A stretch of 37,775 nucleotides of DNA, from contig CALCVP010000066.1 in the NCBI GenBank assembly GCA_937907705.1, positions 1-37,775 on the forward strand, in the 5' to 3' direction. Under the pieces are notes generated by a model, which was given only the letters and a program-made list of their open reading frames with translations, did not search any database and was not told the origin of the DNA. The DNA is from an uncultured Prevotella sp. (GTDB lineage: Bacteria; Bacteroidota; Bacteroidia; Bacteroidales; Bacteroidaceae). Positions 1 through 6,649 of this stretch are shown piece after piece. The position numbers and the translations under genes are program-made. How positions within the stretch are numbered: the stretch's first letter is position 1; each line of letters opens with the position of its first letter.

Positions 1-58
1 CCAAAACGCTTAGGAAAGTGAGCTAAATTTGGTACAACGAACTGGACACCCTATCTAT

Positions 59-901
59 TTATTCTTGCTGATGAAAGGCTATCAAGCCCTCCATGGGGCT
101 TTTAAATATTTTTTTTACCTCAAAGCCTTCAGCATAAGCAGCCTCTTTCAATTGCTCTTGATAGTAATAAGCCATGCTGCCTATTGCCCCTATATTACAT
201 TGGAATTGATGATAAAGGCGGATGTTATTACGGAAAAAATCCCGAAAATTCTGTGTTACAATTTTTCTTATGTCTGCATTGTCAAGGTGCTCATGGATGT
301 ATAAAGAGAGTGAAGCTAAAAACCTGTTAGCCATAGGCTGTTTGTATACTTTATTGATAATGTCGGCTAAAGATAATTGAGTATGTAACATAAAATCTTG
401 CTTTACGCTATCTGGCAACCCTCCTTTAAACATAGCATTGATAAAGAGCCGTCCCAATACGGCCCCACTGCCCTCATCTCCCAATATATAGCCTAATGGT
501 GAAACATTTTCTATAATCTTCTCACCATCATAGAAACATGAGTTAGCTCCAGTTCCTAATATGCAGGCGATACCTTGCTGATGTCCATACAAGGCTCTGG
601 CTGCGGCCAATAAGTCGGTATTGACAGCTATTGTGTTGGCAAGTGGCAGTACAGATGTTAAGAGTTGTTGCATCAAAGGCTGCATTTCTTCACGGCAACC
701 TGCTCCATAAAACCACACTTCTCTTATGCTGTTAGGGCAGGGCAGTAGTGGCAGTAATTCTGTGTATAATATATCTTTTATGTGTAAAGCATCTTGTTGA
801 AAAGGATTAATACCTTGTGTTGATAAGTATTGTGGTTGTACATTGTGACCAAGCACGCACCAATCTGTTTTTGTGCTGCCACTATCGGCTATTAATATCA
901 T
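59..901 (-). CDS. BadF/BadG/BcrA/BcrD-family ATPase (putative amino-sugar kinase)
   Basis: Predicted cytoplasmic protein of 280 residues from the ASKHA (actin-like ATPase/sugar kinase) superfamily. The N-terminus carries the phosphate-1 loop DSGSTKTDW (residues 6-14), and the middle has the second nucleotide-binding signature ILGTGANSC followed by GDEGSGAVLGR. This layout is that of BadF-type ATPases, which include the N-acetylglucosamine kinases. An amino-sugar kinase role is an inference from the family; the substrate cannot be read from the sequence. The frame stays open upstream to a GTG at 955, but the ATG at 901 places the conserved DSGSTKTDW at the expected distance from the N-terminus, so I chose it. 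The gene lies downstream of uxaC on the same strand, separated by a strong terminator, so it probably has its own promoter. The product could equally be an uncharacterised regulator-type ATPase of this family. Confidence 0.8.
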   Translation of the reverse strand: MILIADSGSTKTDWCVLGHNVQPQYLSTQGINPFQQDALHIKDILYTELLPLLPCPNSIREVWFYGAGCREEMQPLMQQLLTSVLPLANTIAVNTDLLAAARALYGHQQGIACILGTGANSCFYDGEKIIENVSPLGYILGDEGSGAVLGRLFINAMFKGGLPDSVKQDFMLHTQLSLADIINKVYKQPMANRFLASLSLYIHEHLDNADIRKIVTQNFRDFFRNNIRLYHQFQCNIGAIGSMAYYYQEQLKEAAYAEGFEVKKIFKSPMEGLIAFHQQE

Positions 902-954
902 ATTAGAGTAATGTATTATTAATAAGTAGAACTTGTTGATAATTGCTTTTATCA

Positions 955-1020
955 CTAAAAAAGTCAGAGTGGCTATTTTGCTTCTTGTCTATAAAAGACA
1001 GGCAAAACAGTCGCCCTGAC
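955..1020 (-). terminator. Rho-independent terminator of uxaC
   Basis: Inverted arms at 963-981 and 1002-1020 (19 positions, mostly paired, with G-U pairs) enclose a smaller hairpin (GTCT/AGAC). On the minus strand the stem is followed directly by TTTTTTAGTG. It lies about 70 bases past the uxaC stop, which fits an intrinsic terminator for that gene. Confidence 0.8.
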
Positions 1021-1092
1021 TCATCATAAGAATATCTTTAGATATGTTATCAACTTTTATTGAAGATGCATATCAATGTATTAATTTAATAT

Positions 1093-2493
1093 TTAGAACT
1101 TAAAGTAGTTCTTGGCATTATTGTAGCTGATGTCTTCTACCATGCGATAGAGACTCTCTTTATCGTCAGGAAGTAAGCCTTTTTCTACATCATTGCCCAA
1201 CAAGTTACAAAGCAAACGACGGAAATACTCATGACGTGGATAAGAGAGGAATGAACGGCTATCTGTCAGCATACCAACGAAGCGACTGAGTAATCCAAGT
1301 ACAGAAAGTGCATTCATTTGGCGTGTCATACCATCCAATTGGTCATTGAACCACCAACCACTACCAAACTGTATTTTACCAGGGCAAGAGCCATCTTGGA
1401 AGTTGCCAAGCATAGTAGCTATTACTTCGTTGGCACATGGATTCAATGTATAGAGAATTGTACGTGTAAGCTTGTGCTCTGAGTTAAGATGATCAAGGAA
1501 ACGGCTCATAGCCTTAGCGGTTGTAAATTCACCGATTGAGTCGAAGCCTGTATCAGGACCCAGCTGTTTGTACATAAGTGAGTTGTTGTCGCGGATAGCG
1601 CCATAGTGATACTGCTGTGTCCAGTCTGCATCATAGTCCATTTCTGCCATTTTGGTAAGGATGCAATGTTTATACTGGTGAATTTCAAGTGTAGAAAGTT
1701 GCTGACCACGCATTGCCTTTTCAAAGATTGTTTCAATCTGTGAATCAGTGTATTCATCATCGTAGAATTCCTCGATACCATGGTCTGAAAGCTTGCAACC
1801 ATTAGCAGTGAAGAAGTCATGGCGATTTTGGAGTGCATCCATCATGTCTTGGAACTTGTTGATGGTAACGCCAGCTACCTCACCCAGCTTGTTTACATAT
1901 TCAGCATAATCAGGCTTCTCGATGTTCATGGCTTTATCAGGACGCCATGCAGGTATCATTTTAATTTCAAAGCCACTCTCACGTGTTTGTTTGTGATAGC
2001 GCAAATCGTCAATAGGATCATCGGTAGTGCATACACATTCTACATTGTAGCGGCGCATAAAACCACGGGCAGTGTATCCTGGTTGCCTTAGCTTTTCATT
2101 GCATTCATCGTATATTTCGCGTGCAGTAGCAGGGCTAAGTTGCTTATCAATGCCGAACGCTGTTTTCAGCTCCAAGTGTGTCCAGTGGTAAAGAGGGTTA
2201 CGGAAAGTATAAGGAACGGTTTCTGCCCATTTCTCAAATTTTTCCCAATCACTGGTTTCTGTACCAGTACAGTATTTCTCGTCAACGCCATTGGTACGCA
2301 TAGCACGCCACTTATAGTGGTCACCACCTAACCAAAGCTCTGTAATACTTCTAAATTGATGATCATTGGCAACCATTTCAGGAATTAAGTGGCAATGGTA
2401 GTCAATGATAGGCATTTTAGCCGCATGATTATGAAAAAGATCCTGCGCCGTAGCTGTTTCGAGCAGAAAGTTTTCATCCATAAATTTCTTCAT
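1093..2493 (-). CDS. uxaC: Uronate isomerase (glucuronate isomerase)
   Basis: A 466-residue amidohydrolase-superfamily enzyme converting D-glucuronate to D-fructuronate and D-galacturonate to D-tagaturonate, the first cytoplasmic step of uronic acid catabolism. The metal-binding IDYHCHLIP motif lies near residue 30, followed by the family segments WLGGDHYKWRAMR and VCTTDDPIDDL. Near the C-terminus are FGSGWWFND, then GMLTDSRSFLSYPRHEYFRR. The length matches the family. The ATG at 2493 gives the typical MKKFMDENFLL start; a second ATG four codons in is possible. Upstream is a promoter region shared with the divergent ansA, and downstream a strong terminator, so the gene is probably monocistronic. 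It fits with the CE15 esterase and GH43 genes elsewhere in the window, which would release glucuronic acid from plant hemicellulose. No other uronate-pathway genes are visible here. Confidence 0.97.
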   Translation of the reverse strand: MKKFMDENFLLETATAQDLFHNHAAKMPIIDYHCHLIPEMVANDHQFRSITELWLGGDHYKWRAMRTNGVDEKYCTGTETSDWEKFEKWAETVPYTFRNPLYHWTHLELKTAFGIDKQLSPATAREIYDECNEKLRQPGYTARGFMRRYNVECVCTTDDPIDDLRYHKQTRESGFEIKMIPAWRPDKAMNIEKPDYAEYVNKLGEVAGVTINKFQDMMDALQNRHDFFTANGCKLSDHGIEEFYDDEYTDSQIETIFEKAMRGQQLSTLEIHQYKHCILTKMAEMDYDADWTQQYHYGAIRDNNSLMYKQLGPDTGFDSIGEFTTAKAMSRFLDHLNSEHKLTRTILYTLNPCANEVIATMLGNFQDGSCPGKIQFGSGWWFNDQLDGMTRQMNALSVLGLLSRFVGMLTDSRSFLSYPRHEYFRRLLCNLLGNDVEKGLLPDDKESLYRMVEDISYNNAKNYFKF

Positions 2494-2552
2494 GTTTGTT
2501 TTTATTTTTAATTGTTAAATTATAATTTGTAGATTAATCTTTATAATATATG

Positions 2553-2582
2553 CAAATATACGGTATTTTTTTTGATTTCAGA
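2553..2582 (-). promoter_or_regulatory. Putative uxaC promoter (Bacteroidetes type)
   Basis: On the minus strand a perfect -7 element TATATTTG (2560 to 2553) is preceded, 18 bases upstream, by TCTG (2582 to 2579), one base off the TTTG -33 consensus. This leaves an untranslated leader of roughly 50 bases before the uxaC ATG. The -33 part overlaps that of the divergent ansA promoter. Confidence 0.6.
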
Positions 2583-2601
2583 TTATTTTAAACTATATTT
2601 G
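2571..2601 (+). promoter_or_regulatory. ansA promoter (Bacteroidetes type)
   Basis: TTTG at 2571-2574, a 19-base spacer, then TATATTTG at 2594-2601. This is an exact match to the Bacteroidetes primary sigma factor consensus. The predicted transcript starts around 2608, giving a very short leader before the ATG at 2624. Confidence 0.8.
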
Positions 2602-2623
2602 CACAAAATAAAACACGTAAACG

Positions 2624-3703
2624 ATGTCAACAATAATAAATAACCATTTAAATTTCACTTGGCCAAGAACTAACAAAGTGTTGTTAATTTACACTGGAGG
2701 AACCATTGGTATGGGTAAAAATCCTGAGACAGGAGTACTTGAGCCCCTTGATTTTAACCATTTGATAAATTGTCTGCCTGAGTTTACCATGCTAAAAACA
2801 GCAGTGGACATTTATCAATTTGATCCTCCTATTGATTCGAGTGATATGTCGCCACGGTTGTGGTCGCAGTTGGTAAGAATCATTGCTGAGCGTTATGACC
2901 AGTTTGATGGTTTTGTTATTCTGCACGGGACAGACACTATGGCCTATACAGCTTCTGCCTTATCGTTTATGCTTGAGAACTTGACCAAGCCAGTAGTGCT
3001 GACAGGTAGTCAGCTTCCTATCAACCAATTACGCACTGATGGAAAAGAAAATTTAATCACCAGTATAGAAATAGCATCAGCACATCATGCGGATGGTACA
3101 CCTATGGTGCCAGAGGTAACTATCTATTTTAGCGGGAAACTGTTGCGTGGTAACCGCTCTACTAAAATGAATGCAGATGGCTTTAATGCTTTTGAATCAT
3201 TTAATTATCCTCATTTGGCCGATGCTGGTGTCAATATCATTTATCATGAGGAATATATCTTGAAGCCAGACTATGCTAAACGCATGAGTGCCCATACCAG
3301 TATAGATCCCAATGTAGTCGTATTCTCTTTGTTTCCAGGTATTCAGGAAAGTATCATTCATCATGTGCTGGAGGCTCCAGAGCTGCGTTCTATCGTGATG
3401 AGAAGTTTTGGTAGCGGTAATGCTCCACGTCAACCGTGGCTTATCAGACTACTTAATCAAGCCAGTTTACGAGGCGTAACCATTGTCAATATTAGTCAGT
3501 GTGTAGCAGGCTGTGTGGAAATGAGCCGCTATGATACAGGCTATCGGCTCAAGACAACAGGGGTGCTGAGTGGATATGACTGCACAGTGGAGAGTGCAGT
3601 AACTAAACTGATGTGTCTGCAAGCGCATCATTCTGACACAAAGCAACTGCGCAACTACATGAGCAGATCATTGGCAGGCGAAATAACTATTCCAAAAGAG
3701 TAG
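2624..3703 (+). CDS. ansA: Type I (cytoplasmic) L-asparaginase
   Basis: A 359-residue enzyme that hydrolyses L-asparagine to aspartate and ammonia. The N-terminal catalytic loop TGGTIGM (nucleophile Thr27 by alignment) and the second catalytic box HGTDTM (residues 101-106, the Thr-Asp pair) are both intact. GSQLP and the AnsA-type segment YFSGKLLRGNRSTK follow. There is no signal peptide or lipobox, so it is the cytoplasmic type I form rather than the periplasmic type II. The ATG lies 23 bases beyond a consensus promoter, and no alternative start is plausible. The gene is divergent from uxaC and convergent with dapA, with a bidirectional terminator between. Aspartate is the precursor feeding DapA's pathway, but the opposite orientation argues against co-regulation. 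Confidence 0.97.
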   Translation: MSTIINNHLNFTWPRTNKVLLIYTGGTIGMGKNPETGVLEPLDFNHLINCLPEFTMLKTAVDIYQFDPPIDSSDMSPRLWSQLVRIIAERYDQFDGFVILHGTDTMAYTASALSFMLENLTKPVVLTGSQLPINQLRTDGKENLITSIEIASAHHADGTPMVPEVTIYFSGKLLRGNRSTKMNADGFNAFESFNYPHLADAGVNIIYHEEYILKPDYAKRMSAHTSIDPNVVVFSLFPGIQESIIHHVLEAPELRSIVMRSFGSGNAPRQPWLIRLLNQASLRGVTIVNISQCVAGCVEMSRYDTGYRLKTTGVLSGYDCTVESAVTKLMCLQAHHSDTKQLRNYMSRSLAGEITIPKE

Positions 3704-3771
3704 AATAAGTAGCTTAACCTGTCTGTATTTGGCGGGTTGTAGAGGCATTGTAATAATTAGCACTAAAAAAT

Positions 3772-3819
3772 AAATCCCATATAGTGTGGCACGAAGAGAG
3801 TGTTAACTGTATGGGATTT
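3772..3819. terminator. Bidirectional terminator between ansA and dapA
   Basis: Perfect 10-bp inverted repeat, AAATCCCATA (3772-3781) and TATGGGATTT (3810-3819), extended by three further pairs after one mismatch. It is flanked by A-rich sequence on the left and TTTTATATTATATAG on the right. Its position between two convergent stop codons fits a shared terminator. Confidence 0.75.
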
Positions 3820-3848
3820 TATATTATATAGCTTTGATAAATATCTGC

Positions 3849-4733
3849 TTATAGTCTGAATTTTAAGCAATCGCTAATTTTTTGCATGGTAGTGAGTCGG
3901 GTAGAAACCAATGGTAACCGCAACACATTGTTAATCATTCCCATTTCATGTAGCATAGCTTTTACGCCAGCGGGATTACCGTCAACAAAAAGTAGGTTAA
4001 ACAAATCAGTAAACTTGTGGTGTATCTTTCTGGCAGGCTCTATCTCACCATTCATTTCCAAGCGTATCATTCTTGAAAACTCCTTAGGTAATGCATTGCC
4101 TATTACTGATATTACTCCTGCTGCACCACAAGCTATCATTGGAAAAGCAAGTGCATCATCGCCACTGATTACATCGAAGTTGGCAGGTTTATTTTTAATA
4201 ATCTCATCTACCTGTTCTAAACTGCCGCTTGCCTCTTTTACAGCTACAATGTTTGGGCAATCTTTAGCCAAGCGCACTGTAGTTTCGGCTTTTAGGTTTA
4301 CACCTGTACGTCCTGGTACATTGTAAAGTACTACTGGTAGTGATGTAGCTGCGGCAATAGCCTTAAAGTGTTGATACAAGCCCTCTTGAGATGGCTTGTT
4401 GTAGTACGGACAAACACTAAGTATACCGTCAATACCAGAAAAATCTGCAGTTTTCAGTTCTTCTATTACTTGAGCTGTATTGTTACCTCCACACCCTATC
4501 AGTATAGGTGTCTTTCCGCCGACCAGCTCTACTACCAGGTTCTTAATATGGGTCTTTTCTGCTTGTGTTAGCGTTGGCGTCTCACCTGTTGTTGCCAAAA
4601 TGCAGAAAAAGTCAGCGCCATTGTTAAGCTGATAGGTTATCAGTTTGTTTAATGCAGGATAGTCAACTGCGCCATCTTCGGTAAAAGGTGTGATGAGAGC
4701 AATGCCTAATCCCTTGAAAATATTTTGAACCAT
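3849..4733 (-). CDS. dapA: 4-hydroxy-tetrahydrodipicolinate synthase
   Basis: A 294-residue TIM-barrel class I aldolase of the DapA/NAL family. It condenses pyruvate with aspartate semialdehyde at the start of the diaminopimelate/lysine branch, which supplies peptidoglycan and protein. Visible signatures are GIALITPF (9-17), ATTGETPTL (47-55), the catalytic Tyr137 in LYNVPGRTG and the Schiff-base Lys166 in AVKEASGS. ISGDDALAFP and GAAGVISVIGN follow. Length is typical. The Arg142 of the GRTG motif that binds the substrate carboxylate is present, which favours true DapA over related aldolases. The ATG at 4733 follows a perfect Bacteroidetes promoter by about 20 bases of leader. The gene stands alone, convergent with ansA. 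Confidence 0.96.
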   Translation of the reverse strand: MVQNIFKGLGIALITPFTEDGAVDYPALNKLITYQLNNGADFFCILATTGETPTLTQAEKTHIKNLVVELVGGKTPILIGCGGNNTAQVIEELKTADFSGIDGILSVCPYYNKPSQEGLYQHFKAIAAATSLPVVLYNVPGRTGVNLKAETTVRLAKDCPNIVAVKEASGSLEQVDEIIKNKPANFDVISGDDALAFPMIACGAAGVISVIGNALPKEFSRMIRLEMNGEIEPARKIHHKFTDLFNLLFVDGNPAGVKAMLHEMGMINNVLRLPLVSTRLTTMQKISDCLKFRL

Positions 4734-4761
4734 AAATACACGTTTTTCTTATAAACATTTG

Positions 4762-4792
4762 CAAAAATACCACTTATTATGCAATGAACAAA
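4762..4792 (-). promoter_or_regulatory. dapA promoter (Bacteroidetes type)
   Basis: On the minus strand TTTG (4792 to 4789), a 19-base spacer, then TATTTTTG (4769 to 4762). Both elements match the consensus exactly, and the spacing is canonical. The dapA ATG lies about 28 bases downstream. Confidence 0.8.
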
Positions 4793-5256
4793 GTAAAACG
4801 CGGAAAAAATAGACTTAGCGAAAGTAAAATGTACCTATATATTTGACCTTATCAAGAGTTTTATATACGAGTGATAAGACATTGTTTTTAGCTTTAAGTG
4901 TTTCTATCGTATTTTTGTATTGTAAAAATGATATTGTAAGGAGTCGTTTCAATTAATATTGAATACTTAATATGCAAGATAATAGATTTTTGAAAGCATG
5001 CTCTCAATATGTAAAAGCATTGTTTTCAGAGCTGTATACAATAGATATTTGCTTTTTCTGCCAAATCGTTCATTAGAGATTTTTCTATGCAAAAAGTTAG
5101 ACTATAGCAGGTTATGCTCCCGTTATAGTATCTGTATGCTAACATAATACGTGACTTTTGCTCTATTTTGAGACAAAATGGAAGCAAAATTTTCCAATGA
5201 CCGATTTGGGCTTATGCCATTGTACTGTACATTGTGCTAAAATCAAAAGCATTTTA
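4793..5256. other. AT-rich non-coding stretch upstream of the SLC1 transporter
   Basis: About 460 bases with no convincing gene. It contains two isolated plus-strand -7-like octamers, TATATTTG at 4838-4845 (with TTAG 19 bases upstream) and TATTTTTG at 4910-4917. It also has an inverted repeat TTCAAT/ATTGAA around 4950 and a weak stem AAAAGCA (5013-5019)/TGCTTTT (5050-5056). A terminator-like hairpin at 5156-5193 is listed separately. A 34-codon open frame at 4972-5076 looks like chance. A short transcript starting near 4850 and ending at the hairpin is possible but unproven. Confidence 0.4.
5156..5193 (+). terminator. Terminator-like hairpin upstream of the transporter
   Basis: TTTTGCT (5156-5162) and ATTTTG (5165-5170) pair with CAAAAT (5174-5179) and AGCAAAA (5183-5189) around an AGA loop and a small internal loop. 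A TTTT tract (5190-5193) follows on the plus strand. No plus-strand gene lies upstream of it in this window, so it would end an unannotated RNA or act as an attenuator. Confidence 0.5.
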
Positions 5257-5288
5257 TTTGCATGCATAGAATCTTTTCCCTAATTTTA
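5257..5288 (+). promoter_or_regulatory. Putative promoter of the SLC1 transporter
   Basis: TTTG (5257-5260), a 20-base spacer, then TAATTTTA (5281-5288), which is one base off the TAnnTTTG consensus. Transcription would begin near 5295, giving a leader of about 38 bases that includes the Shine-Dalgarno sequence. Confidence 0.55.
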
Positions 5289-5320
5289 TACCGCATTAAG
5301 GATGAACTAAAATGTTAAGT

Positions 5321-5326
5321 AGGAGG
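5321..5326 (+). promoter_or_regulatory. Strong Shine-Dalgarno sequence deciding the transporter start
   Basis: AGGAGG sits 6 bases before the ATG at 5333, which marks that codon as the start rather than the in-frame ATG at 5312. Bacteroidetes genes usually lack such sequences, and none of the other genes I examined in this window has one as clear. Confidence 0.75.
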
Positions 5327-5332
5327 AATATT

Positions 5333-6556
5333 ATGGAAAAGAAAAGAGACAATAAGCAAACAAAGCAGCTAATGCTATGGATAGGAGCTTTATTGTTAGG
5401 AGCTATATTGGGATTGTTGGAATTAAACTGGTTGAATGGTTTAATCAATTTCATTGCTACTATATATACACGATTATTTCAACTCCTAGCTGTTCCTACA
5501 ATAGCACTTGCTGTGATAGCAACTTTAGCGGCATTAGGTGCACAGGCCGACACAGGAAGGATATTCAAACATGCATTAACTTATACTCTATTAACTACTC
5601 TTGCAGCAGCTGCCGTAGGATTAGCGCTATACAATATTGTGACACCTGAAAATCTGCCACAGGCAATGATGAACATTGGCATGGCAGAACTGCCACAGAA
5701 TTTGAAAACAACTTCCTATTATGACCATATACTTAGTATTGTGCCCAATAATATAGTAAAACCTTTTGTTGATGGTAATGTGCTTTCCATCTTGATAATT
5801 TCCGCTACCGTGGGTATAGCCCTTGCTAAAATGCGACAAAGTGATAAAAAGGAAGTAGTGATGAACGGACTGCTTGGTCTTCAAAATTTACTTTTCATGC
5901 TTATTCATTGGCTGATACTGAGTTTGCCACTTGGTATTGTAGCATTTGCGGCACAGCTATCTGCACAATTTTCGGGAGAAGTAATAATGTCATCACTTGG
6001 AAAATATGTTACAGTAATATTGACAGGTAATGTATTGCAATTCTTTATTGTACTTCCACTTTTCCTTTTAGCGCGTGGGATAAATCCTTTATATACATTG
6101 AAAAAAATGATGCCAGCAGTGCTTATGGCGCTATTTACCAAAAGTTCTGCTGCTACTCTACCTGTAACGATGCAAACCGCAGAAGAAAAATTGAGAGTGA
6201 AAGAGAGTGTATCGCGTTTTGTATTGCCTATTTGCACAACCATTAATATGAATGGTTGTGCAGCCTTTATATTGGTTACTTCACTCTTTTTAATGCAGAA
6301 TGGGGGAATGGAGCTATCATGGCCTACTATGATAATGTGGCTTTTTATATCTGTTATTTCTGCTGTTGGCAATGCTGGTGTTCCTATGGGCTGTTATTTC
6401 CTTACCCTTTCATTGATGTATGGTATGAATGTCCCCATTGGTATAATGGGCATTATCCTTCCCGTTTATACCATTATTGATATGATAGAAACAGCAGAGA
6501 ATGTATGGTCAGATTCTTGCGTTTGTGCGATGGTTGACAAAGATTTATCAGATTAG
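5333..6556 (+). CDS. Dicarboxylate/amino acid:cation symporter (DAACS/SLC1 family)
   Basis: A 407-residue integral membrane carrier of the GltP/GltPh family, expected to use Na+ or H+ to import an amino acid or dicarboxylate through an elevator mechanism. The first hairpin motif appears as TKSSAATLP. The NMDGT cation/substrate motif appears as NMNGC (305-309), and hairpin 2 as GNAGVPMG. In the last helix, aligned by eye with GltPh, the amino-group-binding Asp394 is kept (Asp383 here), as are Asn401 and the sodium ligand Asp405 (Asn390 and Asp394 here). GltPh Arg397, which holds the acidic side chain, is replaced by Glu386. The substrate is therefore probably not glutamate or aspartate; a neutral or basic substrate is an inference. 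The start is set by AGGAGG at 5321. The gene is monocistronic, convergent with the beta-helix gene. Confidence 0.88.
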   Translation: MEKKRDNKQTKQLMLWIGALLLGAILGLLELNWLNGLINFIATIYTRLFQLLAVPTIALAVIATLAALGAQADTGRIFKHALTYTLLTTLAAAAVGLALYNIVTPENLPQAMMNIGMAELPQNLKTTSYYDHILSIVPNNIVKPFVDGNVLSILIISATVGIALAKMRQSDKKEVVMNGLLGLQNLLFMLIHWLILSLPLGIVAFAAQLSAQFSGEVIMSSLGKYVTVILTGNVLQFFIVLPLFLLARGINPLYTLKKMMPAVLMALFTKSSAATLPVTMQTAEEKLRVKESVSRFVLPICTTINMNGCAAFILVTSLFLMQNGGMELSWPTMIMWLFISVISAVGNAGVPMGCYFLTLSLMYGMNVPIGIMGIILPVYTIIDMIETAENVWSDSCVCAMVDKDLSD

Positions 6557-6571
6557 TCAAAACATATAAAA

Positions 6572-6629
6572 AACAGACAGCTTGAAATTTATCGGTTATT
6601 GTGCTATCGTTGATTCAAGTCTGTCTGTT
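6572..6629. terminator. Bidirectional terminator between transporter and beta-helix gene
   Basis: AACAGACAG-CTTGAA (6572-6586) pairs with TTCAAG-TCTGTCTGTT (6614-6629), a 15-bp stem with a single bulged base and a 27-base loop. It lies between the convergent stops at 6556 and 6650, with an A-rich left flank. A shared terminator is the simplest reading, although no long T-run follows on the plus strand. Confidence 0.65.
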
Positions 6630-6649
6630 ATCAGATAAGTGAAAAAGCA

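Noticed and set aside
1..21. Possible 3' end of a plus-strand gene (PKRLGK then stop TGA)
   Set aside because: Too short to identify; six codons before the window edge cannot be told from chance.
39..48. GAACTGGACA shared by 39-48 and 29951-29960, considered as an insertion-sequence end
   Set aside because: Only ten bases match, with no inverted partner or transposase nearby.
4972..5076. 34-codon plus-strand open frame in the dapA-transporter gap
   Set aside because: No ribosome-binding or promoter support at a fitting distance, no recognisable domain, and a length expected by chance in AT-rich DNA.
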